Positions 36,349 through 46,931 of a DNA stretch of 64,000 nt are shown piece by piece. The position numbers and the translations under genes were made by a program. Positions within the stretch are counted from its first letter, which is position 1. Each line of letters starts with the position of its first letter. The notes beneath the pieces are model-generated. The model was not told where the DNA came from. It made no database searches and saw only the letters and a program-made list of their open reading frames with translations. Source of the DNA: Strobilurus pachycystidiatus (taxonomy: Eukaryota > Basidiomycota > Agaricomycetes > Agaricales > Physalacriaceae); assembly GCA_019915135.1 (NCBI GenBank), contig JAHLMK010000016.1, positions 496,001-560,000 of the forward strand, read 5' to 3'.

Positions 36349-36907
36349 CTGTACTGTTAATATAATATAAGTGGAAGAGGCTCGGAGCCCGTGTTGCAAT
36401 ATTGGTGGACATGTGTCGGAAGCCCCCCAAATGGCCCCCGTAATGTAATATGGGCTCCTCTAAGCCCCACACGGGTGCTCGGCATCATAGGTGTAGCCCC
36501 ATGCCGTGGTAGAGCCGAGGGGCAAGCGGGTTTAACGGGCGTAAGAGCACCTGCCCCGAAATGACGACATCGTCGTCCGGCCTAATTTAGCCGTGATGTA
36601 GGCAGCACCGCGCTCGCAGTACGGGTACGCCACGATTCCGAAAGATTTTTATAAAGGAATATTAGGGCATCGGGGATGAGGGGGGTCAGCGGGGACGTGC
36701 TGGGGCGGGGTTGTATGGGCGTGGGGCGGGGTGGTGGGGTGGTGGCGGTGTAGGGGAGCGGACCCGTTATTTCATCGGCGGCGCGGAGCGCTCAATGGAG
36801 CGCGCCACATACCGACGATGAATGGGTGTGGCAAGGGGGAGCGTGGGATGTTAGGGTGAGGGTGCGCATGATGATGAGGGGGGTGCGGATGCGAGTGGGG
36901 GAATGAT

Positions 36908-36925
36908 GGGGGGGGGGGGGGGGGG
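36908..36925 (+). repeat. 18-bp homopolymer G tract
   Basis: Eighteen consecutive G, in a region (36660-37300) where G runs of 3-10 recur on the + strand. Such clustering could form G-quadruplexes; the inverted right arm has the matching C runs. Confidence 0.9.
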
Positions 36926-37686
36926 TGAATTCGGAGGTGAGGTAGGGATAAGGGTGAGGGTGAGTGGCGAGGGTGAAGGCGGGCGAGGATGTGGGTGGGG
37001 GGGGGGGGACGCGGGTGCGGGGTGCGGGTGCGCATGCGGGGTGTCGGTGCGCACGCGGGGATGGCGACGTTCCGGGTCGTTGTCGTGTTGGGGGTGGTGG
37101 GGTGTGCTGCCGCGTTGCTGGTCCAGTACCTCCCGCTGCTGCTGGCTTTGTGCCCTCCGGGGTCGTTAGCGTACTCGCCAGCGGCGGCGGGGTGGGATTG
37201 GATTTGCAGGGGGCGGCATGCAGATGGTGTGTGGTGGTGGAGAACTCGCACGCGGTGGTCGGTGCGAGGGCGCGTCGATCCGTGGGTGGTATGGGTTCCG
37301 CTGGTAGGTTGGGTGGCGTGGCGGGGCTGCTGGAACGGCGGCGGTGTACGGGCTAAGAATGTTTAGTCGCCGCTCAGTTAGATAAGAAGACAAAAAGTTA
37401 CATACCTGACTGACTGGACGTCCACGGACGTCCAGCCAGTCCCTAAATCCATCGTACGACGCGCCCCGCAGGCAATCGCATCTGCGGGGCTTAGGGCTGT
37501 TGAAGCCCGATCCAGATCTTCCTGGGTTCGCCGGCCTGCATTGGCAGGGCTTACGCGGCGTGCAGTTCGTCAATTTGACGGTTGACGCGCGTCGTTGCGC
37601 GCCAACGTCATCCACAGCTCTCGTGAGCCGTGGAGGGTCGATCCGGAACCGGCGACTGTCGAAAGTCGAAGAGAATAGAAGTAATA

Positions 37687-37710
37687 AGCCCCAGGCAAAA
37701 GCCTGGGGCT
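37687..37710. repeat. Perfect 10-bp hairpin inside the fold-back element
   Basis: Stem AGCCCCAGGC pairs with GCCTGGGGCT around an AAAA loop. It is one of several local palindromes near the inner arm; others include GGACGTCC-type dyads near 37415 and CCGGCAGTTGCCGG near 37785. Confidence 0.85.
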
Positions 37711-38310
37711 GGATGGCACAGCGTTGTCGCCGTGCTGTGGTGGCAAGAGCCAAGAGACGACGACGGAACGTCGTCCGATCACGTTCCGGCAGTTGCCGGA
37801 ATGCGTTCGGACGTCGCTCGGCGTCGCACTCAGCGGCGACGACGGCGTCGGGAGTCTTTGCAATGCTTCGGATATCCAAAATAGAATGTACTTAAATATA
37901 ATCAAGCAAGAATTAGATCATTGTATTACCTGCTCACATCGCTAGACCATCCGCTCCCTTACCTGGTGAGTAGCCTATCACCCATTTACGGTGTTGGGCT
38001 TCTCACAAGCATCGGAGCACACTTCTGACGCCGTGGAGTTGCCTTTATGATGTATACTAGTCTACCCAGCCCTCCCTGCTCTGAGGCGCGTCGAACACAC
38101 CTGCTGGAATAACGGACTGAACGTCAGAATCCATACTGATGCACAGTCAATGTTGTGCACACCTTATCTTGATGGATTCCTTTAAGACTTTGTAGATCCA
38201 ATGTAAATAGTCATATACATTTATTAGCAAGTTTATAGCGCGCCCAATCTACTCGGCCGCCCGCTGTCGCGTTCGACGACATCGCGATTGGGCCGCGGCG
38301 ACTCGGACCG

Positions 38311-38336
38311 GCGATCCGAATCAATGTTCGGATCGC
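38311..38336. repeat. Perfect 10-bp hairpin inside the fold-back element
   Basis: Stem GCGATCCGAA pairs with TTCGGATCGC around a six-base loop. It lies on the right side of the central loop region of the fold-back element. Confidence 0.85.
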
Positions 38337-39600
38337 TTCTCTCGCTCGTACCACCACGAGCGCGAGCCATACAGCCTCAGGCACCTGCCTTAGGCTTGCT
38401 GTGGTTTATCCACATCAAATCCAGCCGTTGCCGCCGCCTTTGAACGTCTCCACAGCTACCAGCAGCCGTGGATGACGTTCCACGCGTAGCATCCGCGTCA
38501 ATTCGACGACGCGTCGTGACGCGTAAGCCCTGCCAATGCAGGCAGCTTACTCTTGGAAGATTCAGATCGGGTCTCGATAGCCCAAACCCACGCAGAAGCG
38601 ACTGCCTGCGGGGCCGGCGTGAAGAAAGAATGTCGGCATCGACTGGACGTTCGCGGACGTTCCAGTCGATGTGGTATGTTTCATTCCATCTCATTGTGCT
38701 ATGCGGATGACGAGTTGACGCTCTGGAGCCCCCGCTGCCGCCGCCAGACACCCCATTCATGCCCACGCGATGATACACTACCCTCGACGTGCCGCCCAGC
38801 CACACGCCGCTCTCGATAGCATCACCGCCGCCGAAATCATTGCTACGACACGCTGCTCACCCCGACCGCCATGCGACATACAGCTACCACCACTGTGCGT
38901 CGTCCATCCCCCAACACAGCGTGTCGTTCACTCACTACGACTGCACATCGTACGTCCATCACCGACACCCGTCATTACCCCCCCACCACCATGGACTGTC
39001 GACTCTGCCACCCGTGCACATCGATCACCCTTCACCACCCCACGTTGTTCACGCCCGCCACCGCCCGTCATCCCCACTGACCCCACCATCCCCTGCATCG
39101 CCCTGCATTCCCGCCAGATGCTCCTGCCACCCATTCGTCGTGGGTATGTGGCTCGCTCTCTTGAGCGTTCCGCGCCCCCGACGAAAATAACTGGTCCTCC
39201 ATCGTATTTACAAGGCATACTGCCTGGGCCTGCTGGCCGCCGCCGCGTACATTTGATTGCGACCCGACATCAGTGACATCATTCACCAACTGATCTCGGA
39301 TCGCGCGCGAGGCACATACAGGGCAAGTATCACCGTTATATCCGGGTGCCGTGCATCCGCAACGGCATCAGCAGCTCACCTATCATGCCGAGAACCCGTA
39401 TTGCCCCCCAAGGAGCCTGTATTGCATTATCGGGGGCTTCCGACACAAGTCCACCAATATTGCAATGGGGGCTCCGAACCTCTTCAGTCCTTTATTACAT
39501 TTTTAGTACAGCTAAGGCTGGCGGCTCGCCGCCATCCAGAAAGGTACATTGGTTTAGGTTTACCATGGGGAAATTCTGGTTCTGACACGCCGCCATAGGT

Positions 39601-40043
39601 CTGGCAGAGCGCAAAGAGGTCTTAGCCGGCGAGAAGACCGCCGCCGCGCCAACGGTTCCACCGCAGGAGCCGAAGGGGAAGGTTGCGGCGCCCACGAGGA
39701 AGGGCGGCAAGGGCGGCGTGGCCGGAAAGAAGGCTACAGAAGCCGACGAGGAGGATGGATGGGAGGGCTGGGCGGACGTCCCTATGGCGGAGTGGACGCA
39801 GCTCCAGACGGCGCTTCCTCCGGGTACGGTCACCATCGACATGGCAAAGGGTACGGTAGCCGTCCGCGCTAAGGACGGGTCCGTTTTGACGGGCGAGAAA
39901 GCCATTCGGAGGGAGATGGAGCGCCTGCGAGATATGGCGGCGGACGGGGAGGAGGACGCGGAACTACGCGCTCTCCGGGAGGATGAAGCTCGCCTCTTGG
40001 AACGGCTTCGCTGGGAACGGGAGATTAGGGCCGCGAAGCAGCT
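39601..40043 (+). CDS. Gag-like protein, middle part
   Basis: Open frame in the same register as the downstream gag segment. It reads GLAERKEVLAGEKT, a Lys/Gly-rich stretch, EDGWEGWADVPMAEWTQLQ, GTVTIDMAKGTVAVRAKDG, and then a long charged helix (LREDEARLLERLRWEREIRA) that runs straight into the solo LTR. Removing that insertion and one copy of CAGCT continues the same charged helix in frame from 41140. A coiled coil is therefore predicted for the intact protein, consistent with multimerisation of a Gag. No ATG begins this piece; it is an internal part of the interrupted gene. Confidence 0.65.
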
Positions 40044-41134
40044 TGTTATGATCTTGGTCCGGGTGTCCGACAGGCACAAGGCCTTGCCATCCTCCTGGTT
40101 CCCGAAAGGTCGTCGGAAACCCCTCGGGGCGCTCGAGGAGCGTACCCGCGGGCGAAACCTATATCTTGTTCCACCACGAACTCCGTTCACGGATATCACC
40201 TCCGCGGAAGCACCGTCTTCCTCCCTCCCCCTGCAAACGTACCATTGGATACGACCTTACGAGAAGCCAGCGCAATCAGGTTACGGACTCTCTCCGTCAT
40301 TTCGACATCTCAGGGAAACCCTAGCGAACTAAGTAACATACGCGCCCACATCCGGATCACTCGGTCCGACTACAGGGAAGTCCGAAGGAATACTCTCGCC
40401 ACATCACCTACCGAACTCGCTCGTACGAGTCTAGACTCAGCAGGGCGGTCGACCACCGTAGGAGAAAGGCGCGCCCGACCGTCTCCGCTCGGCCGAGGAC
40501 CTTTCCCGATCGCCCGCCCTTCGCACAACTATGTTCACGAGGGCTCTCTCCTCTGGTAGAGCTGGCTGGCGCTTCTTGAGAAGAAGCACCACGCGCTCCC
40601 ATGATACCGCCCGCCCTATCGCGCCCATCGCCATCGATTCCGCCTTCGCGACCGCATGGGTGAATCCCGCCGCTGATCGGCATCGACTCCCGCCGCGTCG
40701 GCTGACAACCCGCCATCGCCGGATAGGCCTGGGTCGTTTACGCTTTTAGCCGGAACCTTGAAGAAGGTTCTCGATGTTTGGAGAATGAGTCAGGAGCGCC
40801 CTTTTGGGTAGATGGCGGGACAGCGCGGTCCCGCCGCCCGACGTATAAATACAGCGCTATCATACTTGTAAAACCTTAGAGTGGACTTTACGTTTAACCA
40901 TCCCGTTCTTCGTCCTCGTCCCCGTCTCCTCATCCAAACAGACCGTCCTCTTAAGATATCGACCGGGTCGATCTCTAAAGTGAACGACCTCTCGCGAGAA
41001 CAGACCAATAGACGACTCGGGGAGTCCGTCTGATTGACATCTCGATCCTCGCTCGTGTTGATTCCTGCCAGCGGAACACCCTCGATCTCGATAGACGGCC
41101 CGACCTACTTAGGATCCTAGGACGGACGCTAACA
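40044..41134. mobile_element. Solo LTR, 1,091 bp, nested in gag
   Basis: Starts TGTTATGATC and ends GCTAACA (inverted TGTTA/TAACA termini), and is flanked by the 5-bp direct repeat CAGCT at 40039-40043 and 41135-41139. Those are the marks of an LTR retrotransposon LTR. No internal genes, so it is a solo LTR left after recombination between two LTRs. A TATA-like TATAAAT at 40844-40850, if used, fits an LTR promoter on the + strand. Excision on paper restores the gag frame exactly. Superfamily (Gypsy or Copia) cannot be told from the LTR. Confidence 0.85.
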
Positions 41135-42878
41135 CAGCTGAAGGAAGAGGAAGCCGAGGCGGATCGCAAGACGGCCGCGCGGAAGAGGAAACTCGATAGG
41201 GAGAAGGCGGAAATCAGGGAGAGGCTGCGCGCCCATAGGGAGGAGGAGGAACGCTTGGCGAAGGACGTACAGAGGGCGGCGGACAAGCGGGCCAAGGGAC
41301 TCGCCGCCGACGCGGAAAGGGAGGCGGCCGCGCACAATGAACACGTCCAGTTTCTGGACGGACACCCCGCCACTCTAGACGATGACGGGGACGAGGATTT
41401 CGAGGACAAATACTCGTATGTGCAGACGACGCCGGGTAGGTTCAACTTGGGTCTACGTGGGATTGGGAGCTCACCTTTGGTTAGCTAGGAAGATAGCAGC
41501 GGACTTGGGGTACCCGTCGGTGGAAGCCATGTTGCGCGACCTCAAACCGCGGAAGGAGATTCAGAAGCGCAAGCCGGCTACGCCGGGAGAGAAGTCCTCC
41601 CCCGTCTACAGGAAGAGGCTGAGGATCGTCAGCAGCCCGCAGGCCCCAGCTACTCCGGCGGTGCGTAAGTCGATGCGGAAGAGGGAACGCTCCGTTTCTG
41701 CGTCCCCCGCTTACTCAAAGAGAAATCGGATCTTCTCCCCGATGCACGCCAGGTTCAAGTCAAAGTCGTCGGGCCGTTTTGACACCGGGGGGAAATTGGT
41801 CAGGATGAGGGACCTGCCATCGCGAGACGAGGTGGCCGTCCCGCGTTACATCATCAAGAACTTGGAGACCGGTTTCGAAAAGGACATCTACCTTTCGCAG
41901 CTGACGAAGGCGGCTTGTTTGAGGGATGCGAGGAAGGAGTCGGAGGGAAAGAAGATTACAGTGGACGCGGATGGAGGTATGGTCCTGAAGTCGGCGGACG
42001 GAAAGAAGGCAGAGGAGGACTTGGCGTTGACTCGCTTGGACGTCCAACAGGTGATGATCATCTTCTGCCGAGCTCTCAACGATTTCTACGTCCCTTCGGA
42101 CGCCCACGCTCCAGATGTGGAGGACACGGTAGTGGACTTCAAGAGGTTGTACGACGACCTGATGGAGCGCGACGAGCACGACGACGATGTGATCTTCAGC
42201 GCCTCGAAGCTTTATTTAGGCGAGATTCTGCGGCACTTCGTGACGACTCGAGGGATGCTCCTGGTCGCGGACTGGGACGAAGAGCGCTGGAGGTCCTGCA
42301 AGGAGCAGGCGAAGAAACTCGCAGAGAAAAGGAGCAGAGGATACGGAGCCTTCCAACAGCAAGGTCAAAGAGGTTCTTATCGAGGCGGGCGAGGCTCATC
42401 AAACGCTTACAGCTCTTCGAGCACGTACTCCGCGCCGGCGGGAAGCTCGTACTCGGCGCCTAGGGGAGGCGGAGGAGGTCTGGGGGGCTCGGGCGGCGGA
42501 CACGGTGGAACAGGCGGAAGCAGGGGCGGTCGCGGAGGAAGAGGAGGGGGTCGCGGAGGGACGGCGGCCACTTCGCACGCCGCAGCAGCTCCGGGAACAG
42601 GTGAAGTTCTGGACAAGAGATGCATCACCTGCGGCGCGACCGGTCATACGCACAGACACTGCAAGGGGAACACGCGATGCATCTGCATCTGGTGCCCTCC
42701 CCCCGACGGAAACAATGGGCGCTGGCGAAACAAACACACCCGCGCGGAATACTGCTCAGGATTCAATTACGGGAACTGTCACCGAGGAGACTGCGGAGCC
42801 TTCCTCCACGAATGCTCTTTGTGTGGAGGGGGAGGACACTGTGCGCAGGACTGCACAGTGGTCCCCAGGACCGCCTGA
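41135..42878 (+). CDS. Gag-like protein, C-terminal part with zinc knuckles
   Basis: Continues the charged coiled coil (LKEEEAEADRKTAARKRK). A 49-nt intron, 41436-41484 (GTAGGT...TTAG), shifts to the frame that carries the rest to the stop at 42878. Beyond a basic linker and a helical section (DVQQVMIIFCRALNDFYVPS) lies a Ser/Gly/Arg-rich region with RGGRGGRGGGRGG-type repeats. Zinc-binding motifs follow: CITCGATGHTHRHC (CCHC), a C-x7-C-x4-C-x4-H type finger around YCSGFNYGNC, and CSLCGGGGHCAQDC (CCHC). Nucleic-acid binding is expected. The 3' end overlaps the polymerase frame by about 370 nt in a different register. Confidence 0.75.
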
Positions 42879-44735
42879 GGGAGGACGGGGGGAGGCAAAG
42901 GGGGGCGGAAGGGAGGGGGAGGAACGGAGGTCGTCAGCGAAGGAGGATTTGGAGAGGATCGTGACGCCGTTCTTGGTGGACAGGTGGGAGGAGGAGTTGG
43001 AAGCGGCAGGGAGATGGGAAGAGTTTCGGGACGTGACGGATGGCATGAGGAAGGGGTTTTCCTTGGGACTGGAGGACTTCTATTTGACGACGACGTTCAT
43101 CCCACCGAACCACGCGAAGGAGAAGGAGCACCTCGATTTCATCGAGAAGCAATACGGGGAGGAGATCGAGCTGGGGAGGTTATCGAAGGGTTATACGAGG
43201 GAAGAGATTGAGAAGGTCACCGGTAAGTACGCTTAACGGGGTTGACCGGTTGCTCACGCAGAATCAGGTCCATTTCGCACAGCGCCAATGAACGTGGTCG
43301 AGCAAAGGCCAGGGAAGTTGAGGATTACGACGGATCACTCCTCCCGCGGAACGACCTACCGAAGGACACAGTGGAAGAGCTGGAGAAGAGGAAGACGATG
43401 ACAGCGGAGGAGAGGAGCGAGCTGAAGAAGATTCCGCTAGACCCACAGCTCAACTCGATAAACGCTGTAATCGACACCGATGATTTCCAATGTGACTGGG
43501 GTACCTTTTCAGATTGTCTGCTGAAGGTCGCGGAGGCGCCGGAGGGAACTCAGGTAGCGGTGTTCGACGTGGATTTGGCTTTCAGGAATGTGCCGACTCG
43601 TCCTTCGCAGCGGATGTTCACGATGGTTTTGATCAACCTCCTCATACACATCAACCTCACGTTGGATTTTGGTGCCTCGCCATCCCCTGGTATCTTCGGT
43701 CGCATCGCCGACGCGATGGTCGTCATCTTCCTATACGCGGGCATCCAGGCCGTTTTGAAGTGGGTGGACAACTTCATATTCTTTCGTTACCCAAAAGGGA
43801 AGACGAAAGACGGCGATTTTCTATACGGCTACGACGCATCGTTGATTTGGTCGGTGGCGGACAGGGTTGGATGGCCTTGGGCAAGGAAAAAGTTTGTGGA
43901 CTTCGCCTCAGCGTTCACATACATAGGCTTCGACTGGGACTTGGAAACGAAGGTGGTGCAGCTGCCGGAAAAGAAAAAGACGAAGTACAGGGCAAAGATC
44001 GAAGGGTTTATCAAGAAGGGGTCGTGGATGTCGCGGAAGGAGGTGGATTCCATTGCGGGAACTCTGAACCACGTTTGCCTGGTCTGCGTGGACGGTCGCT
44101 CGCGCATGCCTTCACTCTATAGGATGCGAGCTTCTTTCAAGGACAACACGCCCCACTTCACGAAGCACATGGTATCGGCGACTCTGGCACAGGACTTGGA
44201 GTGGTGGTACAACAAGCTAGGGGAGGACTTTGTCGGGATGACGTGCGCCAAACCAAAACCGATAGACGAAGGAGTCTCGCTAATGGTGGACGCGTCGACC
44301 TCGTGGGGAATAGGTCTGGTGATGAACGGGAAATGGCTGGCGTGGAAACTAAAGAGCGGTTGGAAGTCAGAAGGAAGAGATATTGGTTGGGGCGAGATGG
44401 TCGCAATCGAGCTCGCGGTTAGGACGCTCAAGGCAGCCGGAAAATCGAAATCGCACATCCGCCTGCGGTCGGATAACTAGGGGGTGATTGGAGGTTTACG
44501 GGCGGGTCGCTCGAGGGGAAAGCAACAGAATTTGATCCTGAGGAGGATAGTGAGTCTGATGCAGGACTACGACATTTCATTAACGATCGAGTACGTGGCG
44601 ACGAAGGAGAATGTGGCGGACGCGCCTTCCCGGGGGGAAATGGGGCTCAAGGAGGACCTGCTACCGTACCCGCCTAAGGTTCCGAAGCACTTGAAACCAT
44701 ACGTAGAAAATTCTGTACCGTACGGCGCCCTATAA
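42505..44735 (+). pseudogene. Reverse transcriptase/RNase H of the Ngaro element, damaged
   Basis: Opens in the +1 register over the end of gag. Exon 1 reads to KVT at about 43222; a 39-nt intron (43223-43261, GTAAGT...GCAG) leads to SGPFRTAPMNVVEQRPGK. Motif A is FDVDLAF; GASPSPGIFGRIADA follows; motif C reads KWVDNFIFF where Ngaro enzymes have VDD. RNase H: VDASTSWGIGLVMNG, GEMVAIELAV, RLRSDN. Three lesions: a one-base frameshift near 43345 between RITTDHSS and PRNDLP, the Asp-to-Asn change in motif C, and a TAG at 44478 directly after SDN. The frame resumes to 44735 (YVATKENVADAPSRG). Activity is not expected. Confidence 0.8.
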
Positions 44736-44837
44736 TAGCTAGAATGGATTAGGGTTAGGGTATAACCAAACTTGGACTGGTACCACGACAATCGGGTCTT
44801 ACAAACTTCTACACTGGACGGGAATCAAATTTCTATT

Positions 44838-45971
44838 ATGACGGTCTACAAGACTAAGGGAAGAGAGAACGACGGACGTGGGAAGAAAGGTGCGCAACAA
44901 AGCGCGGGGAGGCCGAATCCACCTAACGAAGCGTTGGACGTAGCGAACCTTGTACCGTTTGAGGAGCAAGTCCGTCGAGAGTACAGCGACTATATCCCTC
45001 AAATTCCGGCGCAGACACGAGCGGCTTTGGATCGAGCCTGGGCTATCAGCACACAGAAGCAACATCGAGTAGGACTTCGGAGTTACCTGGAATGGGCGGA
45101 CGCGAACCATATAGGACGGAGCACGCGTTTCCCGGCCACGGCACAAAACATGGAAGACTTCGCGGCGTCATGGTTAGGAAGAGCAGGCAGTGCCAGCATC
45201 GCCGCAAAGATCTATGGAGTCCGGGCTTTCCACATCAGAAATCGGTTGGAATGGCAGGTATCCGTGCAGATGAAGTACATTCTGGAAGGGGTTTCGAGGG
45301 CGGCGCCGAAGGCGAGTGAGAAGACGAAGAGGCGACCAGTGACAATGAGGCGGTTGAAGGCGCTGGAGGATGGCCTGGACATGAACGATGCAAAGGATTT
45401 GTCGGTGAAGATGACGGCCTATGCAACCTTCTTTGGACAAGTACGCTTAGGCGAGATGTTACCGGACTCGGCAAAGCTCGAACGATTCGACGCGACAAAG
45501 AATCCGACGGGAAAGGATGTGGGGGAATCGATGTCGGAGGCGGGCTCCAGATCAATCCATTTCCCATCCACGAAGATAGAGCAGACGAAGGGAGAAGACG
45601 TCATGATCTGCGCCCAGAAGGGTCGCGTAAACCCAATCCCAGCCATTCTCAGTCATATGGACGCGAATCAGATCGAACCAGATACGCCGCTGGCCTCGTA
45701 CATCGACAAAGGAGGAAACAGGAAATTGTTGACGAAGAAAGCGTTCATGCTGAGATGCAACCAGATTTGGGAGAGGAAGGGGATGCGGCGCATAACTGGC
45801 CACAGTTTCAGGATTGGCGGAACGACACACTATCTGCTACAGGGAGTGAACCCGGACATAGTCAAGGCGCTAGGACGATGGTCGTCGGACGCGTTTCTTA
45901 GGTACTGGAGGAGCGTAGAGACACTCGGTTTAATACACGTAGAGATACTCGATAACAATTCGGAGGTATAA
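44838..45971 (+). CDS. Tyrosine recombinase of the Ngaro element
   Basis: Single frame of 377 aa from the ATG at 44838; the frame is open further upstream without an ATG. The N-terminal SAM-like core-binding part includes QKQHRVGLRSYLEWAD; the catalytic part has the first Arg in GQVRLGEML, the HxxR box in TGHSFRIGGTTHYLLQG, ALGRWSS and the nucleophile Tyr in FLRYWRS. All four catalytic residues (R, H, R, Y) are therefore present. In Ngaro elements this enzyme recombines a circular DNA copy into the genome, replacing a DDE integrase. It is the one enzymatic module here with no visible damage and could act in trans. It ends 127 bp before the tail of the opposite-strand ORF. Confidence 0.92.
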   Translation: MTVYKTKGRENDGRGKKGAQQSAGRPNPPNEALDVANLVPFEEQVRREYSDYIPQIPAQTRAALDRAWAISTQKQHRVGLRSYLEWADANHIGRSTRFPATAQNMEDFAASWLGRAGSASIAAKIYGVRAFHIRNRLEWQVSVQMKYILEGVSRAAPKASEKTKRRPVTMRRLKALEDGLDMNDAKDLSVKMTAYATFFGQVRLGEMLPDSAKLERFDATKNPTGKDVGESMSEAGSRSIHFPSTKIEQTKGEDVMICAQKGRVNPIPAILSHMDANQIEPDTPLASYIDKGGNRKLLTKKAFMLRCNQIWERKGMRRITGHSFRIGGTTHYLLQGVNPDIVKALGRWSSDAFLRYWRSVETLGLIHVEILDNNSEV

Positions 45972-46097
45972 CAAACTACAAGTCATTCATTTGGAAAATT
46001 ACAGTTGGAGGCATATCTTTAGCGAAAACCAGTACGAAGAAAGAGCGGCGAGACAGTACGATAACTAAGCGAGAGAATGGAAAAGACGGAGGAAACT

Positions 46098-46743
46098 CTA
46101 ACGATATTCGTCAAGGAACTCGCGAAGGACGGTCGCGTCATCGCAAAGAGGTTCGATCTTGAGGGCGACGAGGAGGAGTTGACGAATGTTGGTGGAGGGA
46201 GAATGAACTGAACAGACATCAGAAGCGTAGGGCTACGCGGAGGAAAGGACTTACAAAGGGTGGAGAGACGACGAAGGTCAATGAACTCACGGATCCCCAT
46301 GACTTCAAAGACGGGAGCCCACTTCATGCGATCGAGGCGGACGAGGGAAAGACCGACTTCGCCTTGGCCGGCGATGGGAGAGCTACGAACGCGGGGATAG
46401 GGCGCGGCGCAAGCGTCGGCATGCTCTAAAGGGAGGAACAGTTAGCAACGACAGAAATACGAAGGAAGAGTGACACACCTCGGGACTTGGCAGAGGTCTC
46501 CCCATAACGGCTCACAAGAAGGGTACGAAATTCGGAGCTACAATCTAGGAAACGTCAGGAGGAATGAGGAGACGGAAGGAAAAAGGACGCACCGTTTTGA
46601 GCTTGGTCAAGGGCAATCTCTTCGACGCAGACGAGCGCAGCGAGGAGCTGTTTGATCTCGTCGCGGGCGCGCTGGATGGGACCGCCGAGAAGGGAGCCGG
46701 GATAAGCACAAGCGCAGTTGGCGCAGCATTCGTTAGGACACAT
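46098..46743 (-). CDS. Antisense spliced ORF within the Ngaro element, unknown
   Basis: Four exons on the strand opposite to gag-pol: 46743-46593, 46544-46479, 46425-46255, 46207-46098. The three introns are 48, 53 and 47 nt with GT...AG ends (GTGCGT, GTGTGT, GTAAGT), and all phases join to an uninterrupted 165-codon protein. It starts with a Cys-rich block (MCPNECCANCACAYPG), then RARDEIKQLLAALVCVEEIA, a middle SPIAGQGEVGLSLVRLDRMK, MGIREFIDLRRLSTL, and a C-terminal LREFLDEYR. No signal or membrane segment and no family that I know. It lies between the recombinase and repeat B1, so it belongs to the element by position. Introns antisense to the genomic RNA would survive retrotransposition. 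Confidence 0.6.
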
Positions 46744-46931
46744 AGTGATGGTAGGAAGAAAAGAGGCAGAGAGAGGGTGACGCGTATTTAAGAGCGCAGA
46801 TCGGGGATGATGGCAAACAGACCGGCACGGAAACGGCAGTACAAACAAATCACGAACTCGTCGACACAACAGCTTGAGTTGGGTGGTCTCACTCCCGGAA
46901 AGGATCGCGACGCGCAGTAGCTTCGACGTAG

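Larger units (their letters stand above)
36351..39509. mobile_element. Hairpin-rich fold-back element inserted in gag
   Basis: About 3.16 kb with inverted ends: GTACT...AGTAC, flanked by AGCT on both sides (possible 4-bp target duplication, ambiguous because AGCT is palindromic). The outer arms share AGAGGCTCGGAGCCC-like, TTGCAATATTGGTGGAC and TGTCGGAAGCCCCC blocks in opposite orientation. Further in, ACATACCGACGATGAATGGG on the left pairs with a near-inverse at about 39125-39150, and 37400-37700 is inversely related to 38390-38700. The left arm is very G-rich, the right arm correspondingly C-rich. No transposase, reverse transcriptase or other credible protein is encoded. It is presumably non-autonomous and moved by enzymes from elsewhere. 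Confidence 0.75.

Noticed and set aside
36772..37366. Open frames in the fold-back element arms
   Set aside because: His/Pro-rich or Gly/Val-rich products of the G/C runs; low complexity, and the two arms give unrelated products.
38770..39276. 168-codon ORF in the right arm of the fold-back element
   Set aside because: Composition is that of a C-rich strand (Pro, His, Thr); no homology to transposases and no counterpart in the left arm.
44748..44764. GGATTAGGGTTAGGG, telomere-like repeat
   Set aside because: Only two units, inside the retrotransposon between polymerase and recombinase; too short to indicate a telomere or internal telomeric array.
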